Below are positions 1 to 13,195 of a stretch of DNA of 64,000 bases, piece after piece. Source of the DNA: Neelides folsomi (Eukaryota; Arthropoda; Collembola; Neelipleona; Neelidae); contig JAQGBZ010000016.1 of NCBI GenBank assembly GCA_034687125.1, positions 62,001 to 126,000 on the forward strand, in the 5' to 3' direction. Under the pieces are notes generated by a model. That model saw only the letters and a list, made by a program, of their open reading frames with translations. It ran no database searches and was not told the origin of the DNA. Each line of letters starts with the position of its first letter. Positions within the stretch are counted from its first letter, which is position 1. Made by a program: the position numbers and the translations under genes.

Positions 1-1021
1 CTTTTTCCTCCTCTTCCGCACCACTTTCCACACATTGGGGAAGAAGGTAGGCTTCCATCCGAACAGCCTCAGGAACCGAAGGCGGTCAGGGGAGAAGTCG
101 GGAAAAAGTACCCGGACGTCCGTGCCAGCGTATTTGGAGGGAAGCATGGCGGCAAGCGGAGTTTCCAAGGCCAATTGACGACGTTCCTCTTCCTCCTTGA
201 TGTACTTGGAAATGGAGTCACTGTGTGAGAGCTCACGGGGTCGGGGGATGGCTGGAGGGGGCATGAGGACGGAGGCACAGTCGGTGTCAAAGGAATCGTA
301 GTCGGTCTCGTCCCGGCCCATCATGGCCACGTCCTCGTCCGCCACTTCTTGGATGTCGAAGAAGTCCACTGCCGAGTCTTCCTTTTGACTCCCATCGTAG
401 TCGTCCTCGGCAACGATCTTGTTGGATTTGGATGAGTATTCCTCTTCATCTGAACCCTCGGCGGAGGAATCGGAATCGGAAATGTAGAGCTCATGGTTGT
501 GGATCTTTCCCTGGATCTTTTCCTGGAAAATATTTAAATAGAATCTTTATGACATTCTAATAATACTGTCAACATTCACAACAGGGAGGGAGAACTCATT
601 TCCAATTTGTAGACCAATAAAATATCATCATTAATATTTAATAAATATTGTCCAATCAGGGCTAAATTTAGAAATTTTAAAACTTGGTAAATTGGTTGAA
701 TTAAACCGGGAGATTACTGAAGATTGAAGATGGGTTGAACTCAAAGCTGGGGTCATCGGTTGACCCCCAGTGGGAACGTAAGTTCATTGTTTGGGTAAAC
801 AGAGAGGCGGGCTTTGAAACCTTTGGGTCACTGACCTCTCGTTGTGAGCGAAAGATATCATCGCCTCCTAGGCCGAATTTCCTAAGGGCTGACAGTGATT
901 TTCGTTCAGAGTCGGTGAGGAACTGGTCGTCGTCGTCGAGTTTCAATGTTATTGGATTAATATTTCCAAAGAGGAAGCCAGTCAAGTTGGCTCCTTCACC
1001 CTCTTCCTCCGAGTCGCTCAT
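1..1021 (-). CDS. TAF1: TAF1, TFIID subunit 1, N-terminal part (runs off the window)
   Basis: Largest subunit of the nuclear general transcription factor TFIID. The first coding exon (about 836-1021) starts MSDSEEEGEG and contains GFLFGNIN, the hallmark of the TAF1 N-terminus that binds TBP. I place its donor at GAG|GTCAGT (phase 0), which joins the exon at 1-522. That exon has an acidic stretch with AVDFFDIQEVADED, like AVDYSDINEVAEDE in human TAF1, then VLFPDFSPDRLRFLRLFGW and a basic run of the VVRKRRKK type, matching the family's LFPEF...LRFLRLFG block. The rest of the gene (DUF3591, bromodomains) lies before position 1. An ATG at 1027 is in frame, but 1021 fits the family start better. 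An alternative donor near 717 leaves the wrong phase for the second exon, unless an exon was missed between them. Confidence 0.9.
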
Positions 1022-2922
1022 TTTCACTCAAACCTTTGATGAAATTTAATTTGGGACAACAAAAGGAAAATATTTGTTTGGTTAAAAGGTCAAAGGTCGG
1101 GCAGGTCGGTGAGGGTTCGAGCGTCCGACCCGAAGCTCACTCGAAAGTCGATCGAACGATCGACCGCCTTTAAGCCTTTAACGAGGTCTCTCACAATCAA
1201 AAGACTCCGCCAACCCTCGCACATCCTTTTACTTCGTATAACTTTCTTGGGAAATCTGAGACAATTCAATCCCAAGTTAACAAATAATTTAATTTACACC
1301 CACAGACAAATTAACAACTTTCGCTAATATTGTTATTCATATGAATTACTACATAATTTAGATTTTAAATTGCATAACTGAACCTCCCTGATCCATAAAT
1401 CTCTTTCCATTACAAAATGTAAATAAATGATGTTAAATTCCAATGTGAATGTTTGATTATTTCTTTTAGTGATTCATAAAAGCAGTTGATGGGTCCTTGA
1501 TCTTGAATCATTATGATAAATGACAGTTTATTATTGATTTGATGAAACTGCCATGCAAATGAATTTATTTGCACCTTCTTAGCACCTGAAAAATATTTAA
1601 AATATTTAAAGTTCTCCTTATGTCTTTAACAGCTCCTTGTTGTTTTGAATCGGAGGATAAGAGGAATGGAAAGAACCACTCGAACTCACTCAATAAGAAA
1701 TTACCATCAATTCTCACATTCTCTTTCGACCAAGTTGAACTTCAAGTGAATGTTGTTTTGAGCTTAGGTGGACTATGAACTCTAACTGTGATGGTTTGGG
1801 ACGTCAAAGTCAGGGTTTCAGCTCCATTATTAAACTACACACCAAATCTATATAGGTAAGACAAATACCTCTCGTGGATTCTACAGTGTAAAATTATAAA
1901 ATTCCATTTGCATCACAAAATCCCTCCCAGCCAAATATTTAAAATGAAGAAATTTGGTATTTAAATGTCATTAAATACATCTTATAATATTTCTCCATAA
2001 AATCATAAATTCTACAAATCATTACATTCACCCCGTACAGTTTGAACATGAGGGTTATTTTTTTATCGAAAAGAATGGTTTGAGGAATTTATTGATGTTT
2101 CGGGGAAGCTGAGAATGGTTTTCTTGTCATTTCTTCTCTCAAGTGCATTCATCAATGCTTCGTTTGTGAGTGACGACGTGACGAGGGGCAGACGGGGACA
2201 TGGATGGAAACGAGTGGAGGAACTGCAAGTGTGAGCTCACCTCCATTTCACAGGTGATTGCGAATTGAGTGATTGTCGTCGTTGTTTCTTCACGTGAGGT
2301 CATTCCTTCCTCAGATCCTAATCAGACGCGACCATTGGACCATTCCCACTTGGATGTCCCAACCAACACTCTCTTGAGTTGATCCAATTCCATTGGTTCA
2401 AACGGGCCCTCCAATTTCCCCAATGGGCCCAATTAAACAATGAGGTAATTGGAATTAATGGGCCTTCATGGCGGGGTTTTTAAATAGTCCACTTACTTTC
2501 CCTCTTACTCCATTTACCCACATCGTGAAATGAACGGGATTTTGGGGTAGGAGGGAGCCTATGAATAAACTATGAATAAACTGTCCTTTCTCTCCCACAT
2601 TCCTTCCCCACAGATTTCTCCTTCCTTATCGGGGCATAATTGAATCTCCCAAACATGTTTACTGATTTCTCATTTTCACACGCTCTCACTTGCGTCGGAT
2701 AAGGAAAGGAAAGGCCGAAGACCAAAAACAGCCCTCAGTTTCTCAGTCATCCAACCATCCAATGATTCAATCATGCATAGAGCCAATTCATGCTAATTAA
2801 CCAATTACCCAAGATGCAATATGGAAAAATGAAAGGATGGCTTTTATCTAAATATCGGAATTTATTAAAATATATAGGTAGTGTGAATATTAAAAAGGAT
2901 ATTTAGGAAGCTCTTTGATTGA
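1022..2922. other. Intergenic region upstream of TAF1 and downstream of the chitin deacetylase
   Basis: No gene is supported here. The first 250 bases next to TAF1 are richer in GC and CpG and probably hold its promoter and 5' UTR. Within them, 1147-1164 is an 18-bp palindrome (GTCGATCG, two bases, CGATCGAC). The remainder is AT-rich. A less AT-rich patch near 2150-2480 shows no convincing reading frame. Confidence 0.6.
2861..2866 (-). terminator. Poly(A) signal of the chitin deacetylase gene
   Basis: AATAAA on the minus strand, about 57 nt after the stop codon. Confidence 0.6.
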
Positions 2923-4792
2923 TCACTTTTTTCTACTCTGCTTATTGTAGATGTGTGGTTCCGGCTGACCGTCGCCGTCAAAGTCTCCCGCCCACGGATA
3001 TCTGTCCGGGCATTCGGCACAGGTGGTCATGTAGCGTGTGCCCGAAGGCCCCGGTCCGTTGTTGAACTTCAGGGCGCATTTGTTGGGGATGTTACAGGGT
3101 TGTTCGGGCACAGGGCGTTTCTTGCAGTCCCAGGGCTCAAAGTTGACCAGTTGTTCCACCGGCTTGGGGTCAGTGATCCAGAGCAGGGCTTGTGTCGCAG
3201 TTACGAACCAAACGTCCGGCCTACATAACAAATAAATGAATATTCAAATGAACGAATGATCTCCATGTCACTCCTCATTTCCCTAAATGCAAAGACTCAC
3301 TTCTTGGTGAGTTTGTCGATGAATTTGATAAGGCCGTCTTGGAGCTCTGGCTGCTGGAACCACGTCGTGTGGAAGGGCATCATGTACTTTAAAAAGACAG
3401 AAAGTGAAGAGCCAGGACATTTGAATATATTTTAATGTTCTTACAGGAGCTCTGTTGTGCTCGTAATGGCGATTGAAATCCTCCTCCAGCCAATCCGACA
3501 CCTGGTCGGCATCATGATTGAAGAGAACACATTGGTCGAGGTAGGGACAATGGCCTCCTTCAAAGCTCTCCACGTGATGGGAATTCAACGGGAGCTCCCA
3601 AACCCCTGGAAGTTCCAATGAATATACAGATTAAATTAACATATATTTGTGTTCAAACAAAGCTTTTGGTCGGAGGAAATGGAAATGGACCTGGGAAGGA
3701 ACGCGTGGGGCAAGTGCCGGCTTTGCACTCGTGAGGAATTTTGTGGTCGAGGGTGTAGGGCCAGATGGGGAATTTGACCGGCGGAACGCCAATGCTCGAG
3801 TCCCAAACAAACTGGAAATCCTGAAGGACCTGTGAACCAAAACAATGAACATTATCTATGCAAATTTGTTCTCCACACATTCCAGGGAATGGACTTACTT
3901 CGTATTGGGCATTTTTCCCTGGCTTCAAGTATGGAGCTCGCATGCCGATCACGTCTTCTCCAGAGATGTTGGCAAACTTGGCGAGCATTTCCTTCATCCC
4001 AATCATTTCCTGGGCCCAGGTGTCATAGCCGGCCGTGTCCAACCCCTTGGTCACCCTGGAAGGAAGAGCTGGAGATGAGGAGACTCTGACAACAACACTC
4101 ACGTCACGGTCTCCACTGCAATTTCATGGCCTTCGTAGTGGAGTCGCTGGATCTGCTCATAATTGGTGTACTCATGGGAAATGAAGAACGTTCCTCGGAT
4201 GGGGCATCCATTGGGGTTGCTCTTATTGCCCCGGAACACCTTTTGGTAATGGTCGTAGTTGTTCACGTTCACGGCACCGTCGAAGGTGAGAAGGACCATT
4301 TGGGGGGTCTGAGGTCAACAAGGGGTCAGATGAGATTTAAAATGGGATTTAACTAATGAGATTCAAATGAATTTCAATGAACCTTGAGGACATCAAGCCG
4401 CCCCGGAATCAACGTTCCATCCTTGGAGCAATAACAGTGCGGGAGTTCGCAGACGGAGAGGTCGCACTTCAACGCGAGGTCGATCGGTGGCTCAGTGGGG
4501 ACGGCTGGGGCTGGAGGGACAAATATTGACATGAGGTTCAATTGGTATTTAAATTTGGCTTACTTGTGGCGATGGGGCCGCAGCGGGCCTCGGCCTTAAA
4601 TGTACAGAACTTGGCGATGTCATCAAAGTAAAGGGCCGAGGGACAGCGGGACTCGTACGGATGTCCGTCCACGCACTGGTAAAATCTCCGACAAGTGGCC
4701 GGGTCGGCAAAGTTCCCTGAAGGCTCCGGACAAACGAAGTTTGAGGTGGTAGAGGCCGCCGTCGCCACAGAGAATAACAGGAACAACAACAT
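2923..4792 (-). CDS. Secreted chitin deacetylase (CBM14 + CE4 domain)
   Basis: Extracellular protein of the family that deacetylates chitin in cuticle, trachea or peritrophic matrix. A signal peptide (MLLFLLFSVATAAS) is followed by a six-cysteine chitin-binding CBM14 domain (about residues 21-75), then directly by the carbohydrate esterase 4 domain; I see no LDLa repeat between them. This two-domain layout is that of arthropod Cda4/Cda5-type proteins. Recognisable CE4 blocks are CYCSKDGTLIPG, LLTFDGAVN, TFFISHEYTNY, GHEIAVET, GMRAPYLKPG, FVWDSSIGVPP and MPFHTTWF, and the Cys-rich C-terminal tail (TTCAECPDRYPWAG) is typical. About eight exons join with consistent phase. The second Asp of the TFDD motif is Gly, and the GHE motif has Glu-Thr where active esterases have His-Ser/Thr, so catalysis is doubtful. 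An upstream in-frame ATG at 4867 would bury the signal peptide, so I chose 4792. Confidence 0.92.
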
Positions 4793-5044
4793 CGCTTGAG
4801 GGACGAAGGACGACTGGCCACTTGGGAGAAAACGTCGCTGACCACCCCAACCCTCCTCACCCCTCACCGCCTCATCTTCCCATGGAGTTCTCTTTGCATT
4901 CCAATCCTTGACATTTGATGGTCATTGGAGGAATGAGAATAAGGGTGAGGAACAACAAATGTCCATCAAAATACAATTATTGAAATCAACTAGCCCAATC
5001 ACCTTTAATGCAAATAAGGAAGAACCACCAATGCGAAATACGAT

Positions 5045-5050
5045 TTTATT
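5045..5050 (-). terminator. Poly(A) signal of the MTUS1-like gene
   Basis: AATAAA on the minus strand, about 84 nt after the stop codon. Confidence 0.55.
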
Positions 5051-5133
5051 TGTGAATATAATAAGTAATTATTTAAAATTTAAATTGATTAGGTATTTGG
5101 AATGGTAAGTTTTTTCAAAAGGTTGTTGGGAAT

Positions 5134-7249
5134 TTATAATTTCTCGTCTTCTTTGTTAGGGGCCGGAGTTTGGCCAAGTCGCCATGAGAGCTCCTCTGTC
5201 ACTTGTGAAAGCCGCCAATTTTCTGAACCCAAACTTGCAGAAACGACTTCCAGGTCCGCCAAACGTTGGGTCAAACGCCGTTTATCGCCTCTTGACTTTC
5301 CAAGCTGCGCTTCCAAGTCTTCCACCTGAAATCATCCAGTCATTAAATTGTAATTTTATTTATTAAATCCCTCATTTTATATATCATTAAAATTTCATTT
5401 AATAGTTTACTCCATAGGGTTCAAAAACTTAAATTGCAACTGAATAATCTTTTATAAAAATTAAAACAATTACTCAAAATAACCCATTTAATAATTTTAA
5501 AATGCTCAAAATAATATAAAATGTTCAAATTTTGCTTTTTTACCAACAATTGAAAAAATAAATAACATATTAAAATTGAAACCAAATGAAAACTTGAGTT
5601 AATTCAAGTAAAATAAAGGTAAAGTAATCATTTTACTAGTCCAATTACTTAAATCCATTAGATATCATTTATAAATATGAATTATAAATTTATAATTTCC
5701 AAAATCATTTACCTTAGCTCTTAGGGTTCGACTTGCATCGGCCTCTTCAGCTGCCTCGTCGGCCCGGGCCTTTTCCTCTAAAACTTGTCTTCGGAGTTCT
5801 CTCACTTCATCGTTTCGGAGTTGGAGGACGACGAGGAGCGAAGCACATTCTTTCTCCAGACTTCCCCCTTTTGGTACCACAAATTCCCCCACTGTTCCAA
5901 AGGACTTGACGTCTTCGAGCTGCGAGTTGAGGGACGAGATGAGACTTTGGAGACGACTCACTTCACCGGCTTGAAATTCTCGTTCTCGAGAAAGCTCCTC
6001 TTCCAGTCGACGGACTTCTTCGTTTGCGAGGGCCTCTGAGGAATTCATTTCAATTTTAATTCCATCTACTCATTTTTCACATTTATTCTTTCTACATTAA
6101 AAACATCAGAATGAAATGAAGAAAAATAATAAGAGCAAATTAATTCAAATTAGATATTCATCTTCATGAATCCGTGCGTGAGAACGTGCGGAACGTGTGA
6201 GAAATATCTTAAGAGTCATAAGAAGCTAGAGCAAGCGAAAGGGGGCCCTTGAAGGGCCTCAAATTGAAAATAAGGACTTCACTAAACTCACCTGATTTTT
6301 TACATTGAGCTAACCGGGATTGGAGTCGGTTCGAAGCCTCAACTTCAACCTGAAGCTGTGTAAAGTTGACAATTAGTTAATTAGTCCAAGACCTATTTCC
6401 CATTTGTTTAAAAACTGACCTTGAGGTCGAGGAATTGAACGACGACGGCAAGGGCGTCAAAGGATAAATTTGATTGAGATTCCACCGGCGGTCCACCCTT
6501 CCCGCCCACAACTTCTCCATTCTCTGCAAGTGGAAAAAACAGAGATTTTGACTCCCATTCGTTCGCGTCCTTCCCCCAAAGACTCCTCCGACTCTCGGGA
6601 GAGAAAGAGAGCAGCGACGGGGGCTTGAGGTCCAGCAGCGGCCCGGAGAGGTCACAGGTAAATAAACCCGGCCCCCGCCGTGCTCTCCGGCCCCAGCAGC
6701 AGAACATGATGGGGATTCCCTGAGGGAGACTCACCTCTCCTCGCTCCGAGCTTCGCCGCCCTGCTCTTCCCTGACCCAGGCGGGGGTTGGTGAGGTGTCG
6801 GGATGGCCGTGGCTGCTCCTCCGCGCCCTGTCCGTCCCTTCCCTCCTGTCAGGTGGAACGAAGTGGGTTAAGATCTCTTAGGATCGGGGTCACCAGTCAC
6901 ACCAGGTGGGTCCGGCCCACCTGTCCTCTCCTCACTTACTCTGCGGGCGAGGGATGGCGGCAGAAGGCGGGCGGCTCCCTCCGTCTCTCCCGTGATGGTC
7001 CTTCAGGCTGGCCGTGGTCGTCGTGGTCGACCCCACTTTCGGCCGTGTGAATAGGCGGGAAGGGACATCGCGGAGGTTGGGGCGCGGGACGGATTTGGCC
7101 TCGTTGATCTTGAGGACCACTGGGTCCCATCGTGAGGGTTTCTTGTTCCTCTTCGGGGCCTCTGAGGGGGAGTCGGAGAGGAGGGCAGGGGTCGGGACGC
7201 CCGAGATCCCGTCCTCCGGAATTGGGAGAGAAATCGGCCTCGGGATCAT
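5134..7249 (-). CDS. MTUS1/ATIP-like coiled-coil microtubule-associated protein
   Basis: Vertebrate MTUS1/ATIP proteins are microtubule-binding coiled-coil proteins; a similar cytoskeletal role is inferred. Six exons join in phase: a Pro/Ser-rich basic N-terminus starting MIPRPISLPIPEDG; a short basic exon (GKSRAAKLGARR); an exon with SFDALAVVVQFLDLK, close to FEALAVVIQHLL of MTUS1; a short exon LQVEVEASNRLQSRLAQC; a long heptad-rich exon (about 5712-6026) with RRLEEELSREREFQ and LEKECASLLVVLQLRNDEV, matching the MTUS1 block LEQELESLKAVLEIKNEK; and a last exon ending LSQVTEELSWRLGQTP, like LSMENEELLWKLHNGD near the MTUS1 C-terminus. The start at 7249 is the first ATG after the neighbouring Mad poly(A) signal; the true start is not proved. 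The protein is much shorter than long vertebrate isoforms. It follows Mad on the same strand with only 132 bp from stop codon to start codon. Confidence 0.75.
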
Positions 7250-7361
7250 GAATGGATTTGAGCCTCCGCGGGCGGGGGCACCCGACCGGAACACACACAC
7301 CCTTGCGCACTCTCGAGCCCCAGAGGGAATGAAAAATAAAGAGATGGCTTTTCTTTCTTTT

Positions 7362-7367
7362 TTTATT
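7362..7367 (-). terminator. Poly(A) signal of Mad
   Basis: AATAAA on the minus strand only 14 nt after the Mad stop codon, implying a very short 3' UTR before the next gene. Confidence 0.6.
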
Positions 7368-7380
7368 AATAAGTCGCGAC

Positions 7381-10641
<3,261 letters not shown>

Positions 10642-12584
10642 ATGTTCCTCTGCCACGGCGGGCGCCCGACGAAGGGCAACGGCCGAAAACGGAAGGGCGT
10701 GGACGAGTACGCGTCCGAAAACCGCGTCGACTTCACTTCCCGCTCCATCATCCGCGACGGCCAGCTGGTGACCCCGAAGCCTCTCCCTCCCTCTACGGGT
10801 GTCTAACCAGGGTGTTGATTGTGCAACAGGTCCGGATCCTCGTGTGCAGGTTTTGCTGCCAGAGCATCGGGGCTCGGAGCGACCGGATCAAGGAGCACTT
10901 GGCCTCCAAGCGCCATCAGAAGCTGAAGCTGGAAGCGTTCAAGGAGGCCGCGGACGCGGGGCGGGACCTGAGTGCGGAGTACTCCGACGACTCCGCCGCC
11001 GCCCTCCTCCCCGAGCCGCCCATCACAATGCTCAAGTTCCCGGGCAAGGCCCTCGCCCACCTTCTCGGTAAGTGGGCGGAAGTGGCCCGGCCTCCGGCCC
11101 AACCACCCTCCACCTCCTAACCACCCTGTTGCTTCAGAGGGAGACGGATCCGCCTCGCGCGAACTCACACCCGACGCAGAGGAGAGAGAGACCAAACCGA
11201 ACGTCGTCACGCCCAAAGGTAACCTCCATCTCCTCCACCGCCTCCCACTTCCACCCTCATCTCATTGAAGCTTGATGATGAATGATCATGGATGTTTCCA
11301 GCTGAGGGAGTGAGCCCGGGGCGGGGGCCCGAGGCCGCCTCTCCGCAGCAGCTCCTCTGCGTCCGATGGGGAAACTTCGACTCCAACATCGTGTCCATGT
11401 TTTCCAAGCTCCGGAACCAAGAGTCCTTCGTCGACGTCACGCTTTGGTGCGAAGGGAGAACCATCAAGGCCCACAAGATGATCCTCTCGGCGTGCTCGAC
11501 GTACTTTGAGAACCTCCTCACCGAGTCCCCGAACCTCCATCCCATCATCTTCCTCAAAGACATGAGGTTCTGGGAGATTCAGGTACGCAACCGCTCCGAC
11601 CAACTCTCCGCCCACAACCCCCTCCGGGTGACGGCCCCGAAATTTCGTCCAATCCGAACCCCTCCCTCTCTCCCTCCTTCCTGCCTCCGGTTCCCACAGC
11701 CCTCCGTCCCGAATCACAAAACTACTTCTCTTCCCATTGCCCAATTCAACCTTTTTCATTCAGTTTTTATTAAATATTTGCTTTTCAATAATTGTTGTTA
11801 TCACAATTAATTAATTAATTAATTCTGTTTAAATACTCCCATTGTCTAAATTATTATTTAACCATTTAATTGCGTTTCTACCTTGGAAAATTGAACTATT
11901 CGGATTTGGGTCATTTTTTCCTTGGATGGTGAAGAGAATGTAACGTGGGTTTTGGCACAGGCCCTCGTGGAATTCATGTACCGCGGAGAAGTGAGCATCC
12001 ACCAAGAAAAGCTTCAGAGCCTCCTCCGTGCAGCCGAGTCTCTGCAGATCAAAGGTCTCGGGTCCCCATCGGCCGAGGCCGCAGCGGCCGGAACCGAAGA
12101 CGCAGATGAGGGCCTTAACATGAGCGTAGGCATGGACCTCTCTAACCACCCGCCACCAACCTCGCTCCCGTCCCACGCTGCTCCCCCGCCAAAACGTCGC
12201 AAGAAGGAGACGCCGCGGAGGATCGACCTCCCGCGTCCGCCCACAGGCCCTTTGAAAGACGAGGTGGACGAGGAGGACTTTGTGCCCCCGCAGGAGTCCG
12301 ACGACTCAATGACGGCACACGAACGGAGCAACCACGGCAACTCTCCGCCCCGACCCCCTTTCGAGATTAAGGGCGAGGAATCGGCGGGGGAGAGCGACGA
12401 ATGGGGCGACGAAGTTCATCCCGCACAGCGAAACTCCTCACCTCTCATCCGGGCCGATTGGGCGAGCGGGGTCGGGGACGAAGCTGCCGTGAGAGAGCGG
12501 CCGCGAAAGGGCAATCCAATTAAAAAGGTTCATGTCGGGAGCAACAACAATGTCGTGGAGCCAGCTGGGCTCGGTGACCCTTGA
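10642..12584 (+). CDS. BTB-domain nuclear protein with N-terminal CGGBP1-type zinc finger
   Basis: Probable nuclear regulator. Five exons join in phase: 10642-10767, 10830-11067, 11138-11218, 11302-11583 and 11961-12584. The N-terminus has a basic stretch (KGNGRKRKGVDEYASENRVDF) followed by a finger of spacing C-x2-C-x13-H-x5-H (LVCRFC...HLASKRHQKLK), resembling CGGBP1 (LFCTSC...HLKSKTHTKRK). After an acidic linker comes a tramtrack/lola-type BTB domain: LLCVRWGNFDSNI, SFVDVTLWCEGRTIKAHKMILSACS, FLKDMRFWEIQ, ALVEFMYRGEVSIHQEKL and AAESLQIKGL, which serves for dimerisation. The C-terminal 170 residues are low-complexity, acidic and proline-rich with a basic cluster (PPKRRKKETPRR, likely nuclear localisation), and no second DNA-binding domain is seen. 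The ATG at 10642 is a choice; the frame is open further upstream. Confidence 0.8.
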
Positions 12585-12744
12585 CACATTCCACAACTTA
12601 ACATTTAATTCAAAGTAACGCTCGGACACGGGAACATTTTATATAGCTTGTAATTAAATTTCACACACACACATATACATTCTTATCATACATTCTCACG
12701 ATTCAAATATAAAATCCAATTGATGTTATTTAATAATGTTGATG

Positions 12745-12750
12745 AATAAA
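12745..12750 (+). terminator. Poly(A) signal of the BTB/CGGBP1-finger gene
   Basis: AATAAA about 160 nt after the stop codon. The AT-rich stretch 12585-13195 between the two convergent BTB genes holds nothing else I can identify. Confidence 0.5.
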
Positions 12751-13062
12751 CTCTATTTTATAAAATGTTAAAAACGACCAAAACGCCCCTCAATTATCGC
12801 AAAATCAATCATTCACTTTTGATCGATATCTCTCGATTGCTCAACTCTTCAAAATTAAACCTCATAAATTAATTTAAGTCCAAATAATTTAATTGAAGTG
12901 GAAATAAATTAAATTAATTCAAGTACCGAAGAACCCGAAACGGAAGAGAAAAACAAATAAATACCAAAAATGCTCCTTAACTAATATTAAATTTACTCTG
13001 TTGATGACCAGGAATGGGCAATAAGAAAGTTGCCGGTACAGGATTTAGTGAGGTATTAAACT

Positions 13063-13068
13063 TTTATT
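13063..13068 (-). terminator. Poly(A) signal of the BTB-psq gene
   Basis: AATAAA on the minus strand about 128 nt after the stop codon at 13196. Confidence 0.5.
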
Positions 13069-13195
13069 GAGTATTTGTCTCATGATGACTTGCGGGTGAA
13101 TGTTTGAGATGGATGGTAGGAAATGAAGAGAAAGTATGAGACGTAACTTTAATAATAATGATGAAATTAATTAATAGTTGTGAATGAGTCAAAGG

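Noticed and set aside
561-571. TAATACTGTCA, identical to the first 11 bases of miR-8/miR-200
   Set aside because: The match stops after 11 bases and no pairing arm is seen nearby in the TAF1 intron; likely chance.
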